DNA from: Cristatella mucedo
Taxonomy: Eukaryota; Bryozoa; Phylactolaemata; Cristatellidae
NCBI GenBank assembly: GCA_009760855.2
Contig: WPIO01000003.1
Coordinates: forward strand, 11,458,001 to 11,522,000
Reading direction: 5' to 3'
Length of the DNA stretch: 64,000 bases
The notes beneath the pieces are model-generated. The model was not told where the DNA came from, searched no databases, and was given only the letters and a program-made list of their open reading frames with translations. A program made the position numbers and the translations under genes. Positions within the stretch are counted from its first letter, which is position 1, and each line of letters starts with the position of its first letter. Shown in pieces: positions 40,997-52,055 of this stretch.

Positions 40997-41225
40997 TTTC
41001 CATATATTAAAATTTGTATAATTCATCTTCTTCATTAACGTATTCGTACAGAGTTTCTTCCTCAAAGTTATAGACTTGTGTATAATCTAGGTCGTCATCC
41101 TCATCGGTTTCATCATCAGTTTTAATTTCGGAATCATGATCAGGATCGTCATTAGGATCGTCATCGGTATCATCTTCTACTTCACTTTCTCTTGCATATA
41201 CTTCTTCTACTTTTGGCTATCTTTC
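40997..41225 (-). pseudogene. Very acidic provirus protein
   Basis: Minus-strand open sequence rich in Asp/Glu: ESEVEDDTDDDPNDDPDHDS, then TDDETDEDDDLDYTQVYNF, ending near a stop at about 41008. The start is not clear because of upstream stops. Acidic tails of this sort can act as DNA mimics or partner-binding tails; role unknown. Confidence 0.4.
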
Positions 41226-43254
41226 CATTTTGACTTCAATTTGTAACTAGTTCATCTTCATACTAACTAATTTTTTTTCAATAAAATAACTTTATTCCTG
41301 CTTTTTGTGGTATCATCTCCATTCGCATTTGATCACACTCCATCTCAATTTTTAAATCATGCATTTCTTTAATCATCTCTCTTTAATGGTGTTCAATTTG
41401 AACTTTTTCTTTTTCTTCATGTTTTGGTCTTGAGCAGTCTTCTTGTTTTTGCTTAGGCATCTATATAAATATTTTTTTAATTGCACTCAAAAGTTTTCCG
41501 CCTGTCTCGTTAATTCTATATTGTCCTTAAGCATAACTGTGGCGACCGCAGTCTAACAAATAGCGTTTTGAGTCAAATGCTGACAGGGCTTTCTTACTTC
41601 GTGTGATAGTATAAATCAATTGATTCCTTGTTTAAAATCTAGATTGTGAACAATAAACGACCAAACCCGTTCTTAAGCATCCCTGGTAATCGTCTTGCGA
41701 CAAACGTTTTAAAATACTTTTTTAGTTCTCTTAGCTTTCTTAGCCGACGATGTCACTTTTATTCCATCTTTAGTCGCTATGGCTATCTACATTGAATACA
41801 GTTTTGGTCTTAAGACAACTCCCTCGTCTAATACAACAGATGTTTCTATCCTATCTTATTTTTTATCTCTAATACAATCTTTCGTTTCTGGATCTATAGT
41901 AAATTTTTCTGCCCCTTCATTTTAAAATTTGCCTAAGCTTCCCTTATTTTCTTTCATCATATCCTCAAATCCTTTCGTCTTCCATGTTTCTTGATCGATA
42001 GGATAGCCAGATAAACCTAAATAATCCAAAAATTTGCAAAGTCTTCGAAAACATTGTCCGCATTTATTTTTTATGACTAGCGAATCTATATCTGTGTAAG
42101 CAAGTGTTAGTTTGTCTCAGTAATAATCTCTCATAATGTTATAAGTCTTTAATTATTAACTTTGATATTTATATAATAGCAAATTCTAAATTTATTGGTT
42201 TATTAAGACAAGCCTCTGCTTTTGTAGACTCTATTCCAATTAAATCTGGGTTGAATATTCTTCTATCTTTAAATATTGCACTCATAACTCTTTTATCAGA
42301 TAAGGTAATATCTTCTTTAGAATTTAAATCAAGTAATTTTATATTAAATCTTTCTCTAAAATTTTCCATTGTTTTACCAAATAAAGCATCGTCCTTTAAC
42401 TTATAATACTTCTTTTCCAAATCATCGTTTGGTTCTTTCCTTTTTGCAATGTTGTTAAGTATATAGTGGCTAAGTCAATCGCTCTGATAACAACTCATTA
42501 CTCTATGCACTTTAGTTTAGAACATATCGTCTTTCCATAGCAAGTTGTAAATTTCTATAATGAATAACGTATTTTACCTTTGGTTGTAAATCTACTATTA
42601 GTTTCTCTACATTACTTTCATAATCAATAATTTTTTCTCATCATCTTTTACTAGAGTACTTTCATGATAGTTTAAATATTCTTCTGCAGTAAATTTCCAT
42701 TTCCTTTAATCGGTGAGAGGATAGTCAGAACAAATTTTGTGCAAATTAGTTGGACAAAGAATACAAACATTTAGAACATAAAAACGCTTGAGTTTTCTCT
42801 TATTGCTAGTACTTTTCTCTTGTAAAAGAGTGAACTTGTTTCTAATTCAAGAAACAAAAGCTTGCCATTGATAAATGTTGAGTCATTACAGCTGAATGTA
42901 GAGCATTAGCATCTTTATAAAGTAACCAACTCTTTTCTGACGTCTCATCAAAATTAGAAGCCATTTCATTATCTGTCTTGATGTAACAACATGAAGCTTG
43001 TGTTATTCCACCACGAATTGCACTCTCAAAGAAATCAAAATGTTCAAAACTTGCTACTAAATCTAACTTTACATTTGAATATCTGAAACCATCGCATCAA
43101 GTAGGGCCCGGAGCAGTAAAGAAATTCGCTGGATCAAGGCCGTCTACTCTGTTTGACAAAGGCCTAAAATGTTAAAATACATCAGCTAATTGAAAACATC
43201 TATGGTAAGATAAATATCACTATACTTTCTTAAAATATCATCCTTACTCACCAT

Positions 43255-43352
43255 TAAAATGCATTTCACTTTGCAGCAAATGTAAAGCGCCTAGAAAGAG
43301 ATTAAGTTCTCTGAGGGCGCTTTATCAAGTGCATTATTATTATTATTATTAC
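43255..43352 (+). mobile_element. LINE family 1 tail insertion in polymerase copy 1
   Basis: The homologous empty site is at about 48885-48893 in copy 2 (TCATTTTTACCCGGGTCTAT), so the inserted segment can be defined: from CTCACCATTAAAATGCATTT through the hairpin to (ATT)n. Confidence 0.85.
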
Positions 43353-43867
43353 TCGGGTCTATCTTTTCATACAGTTCCAAACCTTTCTGCTCTTTCATAA
43401 TCTTTTTCACTAACAACCTCATCGTTCAACGCGAAATAGAAACACTTTCTATCTGGGTGTTTATTTTCATCTAATTTTGAAAACGAATCGGCATACTCAT
43501 AGGGAAAAGATCCTTTTTCTGTTAGCAATTCAAATTCTTCATTTGTTAACATAGAAAATGCTTTCTTGTATGTTCTAGAGTTTTACCAGATTTAACAACG
43601 TTCTTATCAAAATCAGCTAATCCTTTATTAAATAATTGAAGAGAATCTCTAAAGCTCAATGATCCTATTTCTACATTGATATACTTCGCCATGTTGTTTG
43701 CTATCACATTAATAAAAAATCCTTGATCTTGAAATTCTTGAACAAATAAATGTGCATCATTGCCTTTTAAGTTGTGAATAAACACAGGTAGCTTAAATCT
43801 ATCAGCAATTATACTGACATTTAGATTACAGCTAGCATGGGAAGCTCCGCGATATTTTCCTGTTAGA

Positions 43868-44408
43868 TAATAATAATAATGCACTTGATAAAGCGCCCTC
43901 AGAGAACTCAATCTCTTTCTAGGTGCTTTACATTTGCTGCAAACGGAAATTCAATTGAATGGTGAGTAACATCATGCTTGATAAACAAACAACATAAATA
44001 ACATGGTTAGGTGTGACGTGCACATGTTCAGCATGCAAATGTGGTTAGTGGCAGCATGCACAGTGTCAGCACGCATAAGCACGTGAATGACGAATCACAG
44101 GAACCCACTAAATGCTGTCTTAAATAGGTGGGTTTTTAAGTTCATTTTAAATGTGGTCAAGTCAGGGGATGTTCTGACGCAAGTCGGGAGGGAGTTCCAG
44201 GCTTTGGGAGCTTACGAACTAAATGCACGGTCTCCAAAGGATTTGAGGTTTGTACGAGGTACTTGTAGACTGTTGGATTCCGAAAAGTGGGTTGTACGAT
44301 GCTTGGCCTGGTGGAGAAGTAGATCTGAGAGATAGGCTGGAGCCAAAGAATGAAGGGACCTAAAAGTGAGCGACAAAACCCTGAAGTCAATCCGTTGCTT
44401 GACTGGAC
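43868..44408 (-). mobile_element. LINE family 1 fragment in polymerase copy 1
   Basis: It starts with AATAATAATAATGCACTTGA and the tail hairpin, then 3' UTR and ORF2 C-terminal sequence to GTTGCTTGACTGGA. The empty site is at 49972-49998 in copy 2 (CCTGTTAGATGACAATGATC). It is absent from copy 2, so insertion followed duplication. Confidence 0.85.
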
Positions 44409-44524
44409 TGTATCACTATCTAAGACTAAATTACAAATATGGCAAATAGTAGCTAAACCTTTTCTTTGTTACGCTCCAACAAATTGTTCATTCTTCCGCA
44501 GCATAAAATTATCCTTTTTGGAGA

Positions 44525-44610
44525 CATTTACATACTATAAAAGTTTCTTTAAACTTAAATTCAAACATAAAAAACAAAAATCCCTATTGAAATAAACCAG
44601 ACTGATTAGA
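44525..44610 (-). repeat. Probable right terminal inverted repeat, copy 1
   Basis: Inverted, gapped match to 28160-28245, sharing AACTTAAATTCAAA, CTATTGAAAT and CCAG on the plus strand. The AT-rich block stops here and GC-rich DXO-locus sequence begins. Confidence 0.6.
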
Positions 44611-44932
44611 ATAGTATGCATTTGAACATTATGGAGACAGAGGGACGCGACCGAGCACGGGACAACCGAATGAAGAGAGATTGGTAATGTGAGGGAGTCA
44701 CGTACCAGAGGCTCCGTAAAGTTCCGAAACATACTACTCGGCGCACGCACCACTAAATCACTACCAACCTACGTCGATTGACGGCTAGCGCCAAAGCTCG
44801 CTACGAGCACTAGCTCGGCGGCGAGCATTGGTGCTGCAGCGACGGGTCGCTACGACAGCGCCCTTCGTTTGTGTGCGAGAACTCGTGCGGGCCACTTTTA
44901 TGAAACCGACCCGAGCGCAGAGCGCTTAGCCG

Positions 44933-46141
44933 CTAACGGGCTTCGGCGGTCATCTTCTGGCAATGATCTTTGTACCACGTCGGCAAGAAGTTAAACGACT
45001 CGTCGGCCAGAGGGACCTGCGTGGCGGTGACGAAGCGGCCGGGCGCCCGCTCGAACACGTAGATACGCTCGGGCAGTGCGACCGTGCTCTTCACGTAGTT
45101 CAGAAAGTCGTCGAGGAAGTTGAGACAGACGGCGGGGTCCCACATGTCATCGCCCGATCCCTCGACCATGCCCGGCATGTCGTCGGTCCTGTAGTGCGCC
45201 ACGCGGCTCACAATGCCGGCGTCGTCGCGGAAGCCGCACACCACCTCGGGCACGCCGAGGAGGAAGGACTGCGCCCACCACTTGACGAGCTTGTACTTGC
45301 GGAAGTTCCGCTCCTGCGTCGCATTGTCAAAGCTCCTGTTGGTCTTCAGCTCCACGTAGGTCAACAGCGGGTCGCGCGAGGTGCCCCTGCAGCAGTCCAC
45401 CTCGGCGCCGTAGAGCAGCTTGTGGCGATTGAGCGTGGCGGCGACGACGCTGTAGAAGCCCTCGTGGTTGTTGACGGGCTCGCTCGTTTCCGGTAGCCGG
45501 TGGCCCGGCTTGGCGGTGACGTACTGCTCGAACTTGTGGCCCCAGTACGACATGAGCTCCGCGTTCGGATAATCGTCGGGCTCGTCGAATTCGCACATGT
45601 AGATCGTCGAGCCCAGCTTGCACGCGGCCACGACCCAGCCGTCGCGGCTCTCGTACGGCGCACAGAGCGTTTGGGTGAGCAGGCCGCGCCAGCACACGAA
45701 GTCGGCCCGAGCGGCCAGGGGTCGCCCGCTCAGCGTCAGGCAGCGGAGAACGTTGTCCAGGTAGTCCTTCACGGTCCAGTCTCGCTTTATGAAAGTGTCG
45801 AAGCCGGCGCTGAGCTCGTAGTGCACCGTGCGGCCGGGCTCGGGGCCCGCGAAGCGTCGGAGCATGGACCTGTCGTGGCTGAACGCGCGGCGGCCGTCCA
45901 TGGAGAACGAGTCGACCTCGACGGGTCGCTCGAAGTGGGCGCGCGGCAGGCCGCCGTACTTGCCGCGTGACACGCTGAAGCCGGGCAGCCGCTGCGCGGC
46001 GTCCGCTCTTCCGGGTCCCGCGCTCGGCACGGGCAGCCTCGCGACACGGACGTTCGCGGCGCTGCTGAGGCGTTGCGGAGGCGAGAACGACGATGACTCG
46101 CCGTCTCCATCATACAACCTCGACCGCGGGCTATAGGTCAT
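44933..46141 (-). CDS. DXO: DXO/Rai1-family decapping exoribonuclease, copy B (intact)
   Basis: 402 codons, single exon, ATG 46141 to stop 44933. DXO proteins remove faulty or non-canonical 5' caps and degrade the RNA, mostly in nucleus or cytosol. Domain landmarks: FDTFIKRDWTVKDYLDN (about residue 115), FVCWRGLLTQ (about 148), YWGHKFEQY (about 200; GxxxE), AEVDC (about 246; ExD), YVELKT (about 264; ExK), KWWAQSFLLGVPEVVCGFRD (about 290-305). All metal-binding motifs are present. The N-terminal 55 residues are polar and disordered. GC-rich, unlike the AT-rich provirus next to it. Length is close to animal DXO (about 390 residues). Copy C is nearly identical but broken. Confidence 0.9.
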   Translation of the reverse strand: MTYSPRSRLYDGDGESSSFSPPQRLSSAANVRVARLPVPSAGPGRADAAQRLPGFSVSRGKYGGLPRAHFERPVEVDSFSMDGRRAFSHDRSMLRRFAGPEPGRTVHYELSAGFDTFIKRDWTVKDYLDNVLRCLTLSGRPLAARADFVCWRGLLTQTLCAPYESRDGWVVAACKLGSTIYMCEFDEPDDYPNAELMSYWGHKFEQYVTAKPGHRLPETSEPVNNHEGFYSVVAATLNRHKLLYGAEVDCCRGTSRDPLLTYVELKTNRSFDNATQERNFRKYKLVKWWAQSFLLGVPEVVCGFRDDAGIVSRVAHYRTDDMPGMVEGSGDDMWDPAVCLNFLDDFLNYVKSTVALPERIYVFERAPGRFVTATQVPLADESFNFLPTWYKDHCQKMTAEAR

Positions 46142-46640
46142 GACGCGGCGTCTTTAGCAGGCCGAGTGCGCTGACATCGGTCCCGCAGAGCACGGGCGGA
46201 GCGAAGCCGATAGCACAGCGGAACGGTCTGGCTATCCCAGTTGACATCCGGCCTGGCCTATCGGTCAGTAGTGACCTCATACCGACGGGGAACTCCCTCG
46301 CTGGTTGAGCTATTGAAACCGGTAAGCCCGCTGCGGAGTAGAGTAGGTCGGCGGGCAGTGCATCCGAAGAGTCGGGTAGTTGACGAGAGCCCGCCCCTCT
46401 TTTACTCCCAGCATGGCTCCTCAATCCAGCGTTTGCTTCCGTTAGCTGGCATATCCAGTGAGGTCCGACGAAGTTCGCTGCCATCGAGTTGGCTGTGCTG
46501 TGGAACGTACGCCAGGACGTAACATCGTGACTGCCACCGCCCCAGGTGGACACTTGTTGGGGGAGGGGAAGGGCAGGCCTAGAAGGAATAAGGGGTAGGG
46601 CCTACTAGACCTACCGAGTAGGCGACTCCATTTGCTCATG
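46142..46640 (-). promoter_or_regulatory. Duplicated upstream region of DXO copy B
   Basis: Collinear with 53344-53840 (copy C) and, for about 380 bp, with 22151-22545 (copy A). It includes GGTCCCGCAGAGCACGGGCG, TCGGCGGGCAGTGCAT and GTGGACACTTGTTGGGGGAG. It probably contains the promoter, but no TATA box was identified. Confidence 0.4.
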
Positions 46641-46774
46641 CGTACGTCTTAATTAAGGGGGAATTTGAGCAAAATGGTCAACAATTTTCAGTTTTTTGGA
46701 AATCTGCCTGTTAAATAAAAAACCAGCTATAAATGCAATCTCAAATTGTGGTGGTAGACAGATGACCGGAACAC

Positions 46775-46823
46775 ATCTCCAAAGAATTTGAGATTTGTAC
46801 GAGGTATAGGTAAGCAATCAGGT
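46775..46823 (-). mobile_element. LINE family 1 sliver at the duplication junction
   Basis: CATCTCCAAAGAATTTGAGA, TTTGTACGAGGTATAGGTAA and GCAATCAG match 54523-54572 in the LINE that follows copy C. Left of it the sequence matches the flank of copy C (to 53973); right of it starts provirus copy 2. It marks the breakpoint of the tandem duplication. Confidence 0.75.
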
Positions 46824-47161
46824 TCTGACTTCAAATTTTGACTTCAGTTTGTAATTTTTTCATCTCCATACTAAGTAATTTTTATTTTTTTTTAATAAAA
46901 TAATTTTATTCCTGCTTCTTCTAATATCATCTCCATTTGCATTCGATCCCACTCCATCTCAATTTTTAGATCGTACATTTATTTAGTCATCTCTCTTTAA
47001 TGGTGCTCCATTTGAACTTTTTCTGTACGTTTTGGTCTTGAGCAGCCTTCTTGTTTTTGTTTAAGCATCTATATAAATATTTTTGATTTACACTCAAAAA
47101 TTGCCCACCTATCTCTTTAATTCTGCAGTGCCCATAAGCATAACTGTAGCGACCGAAGTCT

Positions 47162-47204
47162 AGCAAATATATAATAATATATATAATATATATATATATA
47201 TATG
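47162..47204. repeat. (AT)n microsatellite in provirus copy 2
   Basis: Expansion between AGCAAATA and GTAATAGCG; copy 1 has the uninterrupted CTAACAAATAGCG at the same place (about 41553-41566). Confidence 0.85.
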
Positions 47205-49189
47205 TAATAGCGTTTTGAGTCAAATGCTGACAGGGCTTTCTTACTTTGTGTAATAGTATAAATCAGATGATTTCATGTTTAAAATCGAGATTTTAAACAA
47301 CAAACGACCAAACCTGTTCTTAAGCATCCCTGGTAATCGTCTAGCGACAAACGTTTTAAAATACTTTTCTAGTTCTCTTAGCTTTCTTAGCCGATGATGT
47401 CACTTTTATTCCATCTTTAGTCGCTATGGCTATCTACATTGAATACAGTTTTGTTCTTAAGACAACTCCCTCGTCTAATACAACAGATTTTTCTATCCTA
47501 TCTTATTTTTTATCTCTAATATAATCTTTCGTTTCTGGATCTATAGTAAATTGTTCTGCCCCTTCATTTTAAAATTTGCCTAAGCTTCCCTTATTTTCTT
47601 TCATCATATCCTCAAATCCTTTCGTCTTCCATGTTTCTTGATCGATAGGATAGCCAGATAAATCTAAATAATCCAAAAATTTGCAAAGTCTTCGTAAAAA
47701 TTGTCCACATTTATTTTTTATGACTATTAAATCTGTATCTGTGTAAGCAAGTGTTACTTTGTCTCAGTAATAATATTTCATAATGTTATAATATAAATCT
47801 TTAATTATTAACTTTGATATTTATATAATGGCTAATTCTAAATGTATTGGTTTATAAGGACAAGCCCCTGCTTTTGTAGACTCTATTCCAATTAAATCTG
47901 GGTTGAATACTCTTCTATCTTTAAATGTTGCATTCATAACTCTTTTATTAGAAGACGTAATATCTTCTTCGGAGTTTAAATCAAATAATTCTATAAAAAC
48001 TCCTCTAACATTTTCCATTTTACCAAAGAAAGAATCGTCCTTTAGCTTATAATACTTCTTTTCAAAATCATCTTTTGGTTCTTTCCTTATTGCAATGTTG
48101 TGAAGTATATTGTGGCTAAGTCAATCGCTCTGATAAAACTCATTACTCTATGCACTTCAGTTTAGAACTTAACCCCTTTCCATAGCAAGTTGTAAATTTC
48201 TATAAGGAATAGCACATTTTACCTTTGGTTGTAATCTACAATTAGTTTTTCTACACTACTTTCATAATCAATAAAAAAAATTAATAATCTTTTACTAGAG
48301 TACTTTCTTGATAGTTTAAATATTTTTCTGTGGTAACTTTCCTTTTAATTAGTAAAAGAGGAAACTCAGAAAACTTATTGTGCAAATCATTTGGACAAAG
48401 CATATCAATCTCTAGAACATAACAACATTTGAGTTTTCTTTTCTTCCTAATATTTTTATTTTGTAAAAGAGTGAACTTGTTTCTAATCCAAGAAACAAAA
48501 GCTTGCCATTGATAAATGTTGAGAGTCATTTCAGCTGAATGTAGAACATCAGCATCTTTATAAAGTAACCAACTCTTTTCTGTTGTCTCATCAAAATTAG
48601 AAGCCGTTTCATTATTTGTCTTGATGTAGCAACATGAAGCTTGTGTTATTACACCACGAATTGCACTCTCAAAGAAATCAAAATGTTCATAACTTGTTAC
48701 TAAATCTAACTTTACTTTTGAATGCCTTAAACCAGCACACCTAGTTAAGCCCGGAGCAGTAAAGAAATTCGTTGGATCAAGGACGTCTATTCTGTTTGAC
48801 AGAGGCCTAAAATGTTGGAATACATCAGCTAATTGAAAACATCCATAGTAAGATAAATATCACTGTAATTTCTTAAATTATCATTTTTACCCGGGTCTAT
48901 CTTTTTCATTCAGTTCCAAACTTTTTCTGCTCTTTCATAATCTTTTTCACTAACAACCTCATCGTTCAACGTGCTATAGAAACTCTTTCTATCTGGGCGT
49001 TTATTTTCATCTAATTTTGAAAATGAATCAGCGTACTCATAAGGAAAAGATCCTTTTTCTGTTAGTCATTCAAATTCTTCATTGGTTAACGTAGAAAAAT
49101 GTTTTCTTGAGTGTTCTAGAGTTCTACCTGATTTAACAACGTTCTTATCTAAATCGCTAATCCTTTATTAAGTAAATGAAGAGAATCCC

Positions 49190-49784
49190 TGTCGTGAGCG
49201 TCGCAGTTGCCACATTACACCACTTCTCGCCGACCTGCACTGGCTACCAGTCAAGCAACGGATCGACTTCAAGGTTTTGTCGCTCACTTTTAGGTCACAT
49301 CATTCTTTGCCTCCAGCCTATCTGTCAGATCTACTCTCCCACCTGGCCAAGCATCGTGCCACCTTCATTTCGGAATCCAACGGTTTAAAAATACCTCATA
49401 CAAACCTCAAATCCTTTGGAGACCGTGCATTTAGTTCGTATGCTCCCAAGCCTGGAACTCCCTCCCGACTTGCGTCAGAACATCCCCTGACTTGACCACA
49501 TTTAAAAAGAACTTAAACACACCTATTCAGGACAGCATTTATTGGGTCCCTGTGATTCGTCCTTGATGTGCTTATGCGTGCTGACACTGTGCATGCTACC
49601 ACTAACCACATTTGCATGCTGGCTCTGCGCATGTCACCCCTAACCACGTTATTCATGTTGTTTATCAAGCATGATATTACTCACCATTCAATTGCATTTT
49701 CCTTTGCAGCAAATGTAAAACACCTAGAAAGAGATTGAGTTATCTTAGGGCGCTTTATTAAGTGCAGTATTATTACTATTATTA
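49190..49784 (+). mobile_element. LINE family 1 fragment in polymerase copy 2
   Basis: Sense-strand ORF2 C-terminal sequence (SNGLKIPHTNLKSFGDRAFS), 3' UTR, hairpin and ATTATTACTATTATTA tail. The empty site in copy 1 is near 43635-43680 (GAGAATCTCTAAAGCTCAAT ... CATTGATATAC); about 23 bp of target seem to have been lost here. Confidence 0.82.
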
Positions 49785-51649
49785 CATTGATATACTTCTC
49801 CATGCAGTTTGCTATCACATTTTTGTAAATCTTTGATCGTGAAATTCTTGAATGAATAAATGTGCATCATAGCCTTTTAAGTTGTGCGTAAACACAGGTA
49901 GCTTAAATCTATCAGCAATTATACTGACATTTAGACTACAGCTAGCATGGGAAGCTCCGAAATATTTTCCTGTTAGATGACAATGATCTAAAGCTGTATC
50001 ACTATCAAAGACTACATTACAAATATAGCAAATAGTAGCAGAACTAAACACATGATGCTCTTCTTTCGTCATTTTGCTATAATCAAAATTATCATGTTTA
50101 TGAAGAATTTCATTTTAGCTCTTTCTTAATAATAGCAACTTCATCTAGCAAACTCTTTAGTAATTCTCCAACATTATTTGTTCCATTTAATAATTTAAAA
50201 AATTATAATATTTTCATTATAATCAATAATGACATATGATCCCGAATAAGGCATGTGCTTTTGAAAAGCCTTTTAGTATGCCTTTAACTGCTTTGTCAGT
50301 TTTTCTTACATCACTGAATAAACTATCAAAATCAGCATGCGAAACATAAAGGGCACCATAAAGTGTTTGAATACTCTCTGAAATAACTAAAATCACCTGG
50401 TCCGTCTTTTCTATCTTTTGCTCTTGGCATTCTGACTCTTGAATTTCCATCGTTTTCTTTTTTGCCAACTTCAATATGAAAATCTAATTTATCTTGGGAT
50501 TAAAATTTACATAAGTGTTCTTTACAAGTTAATTGCATACCATAGCCTTTTGAACTTCTACTTAGGCCACTACAGTTTTTAATGATAACATAATGCAAGT
50601 TTGTCTTCTTTTCATTACTAAAGAGTAATAGGTCAAGATGTTTTTATTTTTCTTTATCAAAAACCACAGGGCTTTGATCATAATTGTCATATTCAAAAGC
50701 ATTCATTGTAATATTAAATAAGTCTGCTAGTTTAGGTATTACCTAGCACTTAATGCTTAAGAGGGAGAACCGTACCTGATATTAAACAATTGTTCTAGTA
50801 TAAGACATAAATGAGAACATCTCTCAAATAGAATGGTATTTAAATCTTCTATTGACTCGGGCTAATCATCTCTCCGATGTAAACATCCTAAAACGCACCA
50901 TAAAGCACAACCGTTTTCTGACTCATTCTTTATATTAAAAATAGATTTTTTCTTTTCTAATCCTATTGGCACTGGTAAATAACTTCCTTCTAAACGATGT
51001 CTAAAATAAGTAAACTTGGCATATAAATCTTTAATTCCTAGTAAACCAGAACTCGAGCCTTTTTCTAATCATTCCTCGACTCTTTCCTCGAAAGAAGCAA
51101 ATTACAATTTAATTATTTTCTCGATATAAAAAATTCTATTTATTTTAGCATTACTTACTCCAGCAAATACTTGATAGTTATAAGAACCGTCCTAGCTAGC
51201 TAAAATTGGTGAAACAACTATTGTTAATTTTAAATCACTTTTAGTTTTAAGTAGTTCCTTAATTACTATCTTTAAGACGTTGCTTGGTTTATCAAATAAT
51301 CTATTAAAGTCAATTTCATTTGTATCTCAACCTACATAGTCATAATCTCTTAGCTTGCTATCTGAAGAAATGCTACCTAAAAACCAACCTGTCTGTTCTA
51401 GCTTCGGTAATATGCGAGAGTCTCTCTTTCAAAAGACCGCCCTCTCATTTTTATCTCTTTCTTATTAAAATTTCTAATTTTGTTCTAGAAGTTTACGCAA
51501 ATTAGCTATCATAGCATCTAAACTAGCCTTTGAAAAAAAGATATTTTGGAAGAAGACTGTTCTCCTTCTAAACCTTTTATTTAATACGCTTGGCGTGCGC
51601 TCCGTCAAATTGTTCATCCTTCCGCAGCATAAAATCATTTTTGGAGACA

Positions 51650-51735
51650 TTTACATACTATAAAAAACTCTTTAAACTTAAATTCAAACATAAATAACAA
51701 AAATCCCTATTGAAATAAACCAGACTGATTAAAAT
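51650..51735 (-). repeat. Right terminal inverted repeat, copy 2
   Basis: Near-identical to 44525-44610 (TTTAAACTTAAATTCAAACA, CCCTATTGAAATAAACCAG). It is followed by the same DXO-locus sequence. Confidence 0.65.
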
Positions 51736-52055
51736 AGTATGCTTTTGAACATTATGGAGACAGAGGGACGCGACCGAGCACGGGACAACCGAATGAAGAG
51801 AGGTTGGTAATGTGAGAGAGTCGCGTACCAGAGGCTCCGTAAAGTTCCGAAACATACTACTCGGCGCACGCACCACTAAATCACTACCAACCTACGTCGA
51901 TTGACGGCTAGCGCCAAAGTTTGCCACGAGCACTAGCTCGGCGGCGAGCATTGGTGCTGCAGCGACGGGTCGCTACGACAGCGCCCTTCGTTTGTGTGCG
52001 AGAACTCGTGCGGGCCACTTTTATGAAACCGACCCGAGCGCAGAGCGCTTAGCCG

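Larger units (their letters stand above)
41480..44465 (-). pseudogene. Protein-primed DNA polymerase B, provirus copy 1
   Basis: The replicative polymerase of Polintons and adintoviruses. Minus-strand pieces from right to left: CNLNVSIIADRF and PVFIHNLKGNDAHLFVQEF (exonuclease II region, 43546-43911), FPYEYADSFSKLDENKHPDR (43367-43552), DALFGKTMENFRERFNIKLL (42169-42420), and AYTDIDSL (about 42087-42107), where the catalytic DTD is changed to DID. Downstream charged sequence runs to about 41480. Multiple frameshifts, a LINE tail at 43255-43352 and a LINE at 43868-44408 interrupt it. The N-terminal third is missing compared with copy 2. Confidence 0.82.
28155..44612. mobile_element. Polinton/Maverick (adintovirus-like) provirus, decayed, copy 1
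   Basis: An AT-rich block sharply different from its GC-richer flanks. It has an integrase at the left end and protein-primed DNA polymerase B at the right end; between them are structural-protein candidates, packaging ATPase, zinc ribbon, adenain-type protease, phospholipase A2 and an HNH-AP2 nuclease. That gene set defines Polintons and the related adintoviruses. The edges carry inverted similar sequences (about 28160-28245 and 44525-44610). Almost every gene has stops or frameshifts. Later LINE insertions lie at 29169-30151, 34411-34495, 38695-38766, 43255-43352 and 43868-44408. The N-terminal part of the polymerase is deleted near 44455. Confidence 0.8.
47100..51550 (-). pseudogene. Protein-primed DNA polymerase B, provirus copy 2
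   Basis: The most complete polymerase reading in the window, still broken. Right to left: N-terminal region with EGSYLPVPIGLEKKKSIFNI and CALWCVL (near 50900-51000), HADFDSLFSDV (exonuclease I region, 50223-50474), CYICNVVFDSDTALDHCHLT and HNLKGYDAHLFIQEF (49815-50072), CYVLEIDMLCPNDLHNKFSE (48281-48529), RVFNPDLIGIES (47821-48018), and AYTDTDLIV (about 47733-47760), retaining DTD. Many stops and frameshifts plus a LINE at 49190-49784. Roughly 3.8 kb without the LINE, consistent with the family length. Confidence 0.82.
46830..51740 (-). mobile_element. Polinton/adintovirus-like provirus, partial copy 2 (right part)
   Basis: Collinear with 41225-44620 of copy 1, starting at TTGACTTCAGTTTGTAATTT. 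It includes polymerase B with its N-terminal part, which copy 1 has lost, and the right terminal repeat at 51650-51735. Genes left of the acidic ORF are not repeated, so only the right third was duplicated. It contains a LINE insertion at 49190-49784 and an (AT)n expansion at 47162-47204 that copy 1 lacks. Confidence 0.8.

Noticed and set aside
44963-45970. Long plus-strand ORFs opposite DXO copy B, with equivalents at 21437-21976 and 52086-52673
   Set aside because: Antisense shadows produced by high GC; they have no domains and the minus-strand frames carry the conserved DXO motifs.
44612-46640. DXO as cargo carried by the provirus
   Set aside because: DXO lies outside the probable terminal inverted repeat, has different base composition, and copy A has no provirus sequence beside it. 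Co-duplication explains the adjacency.
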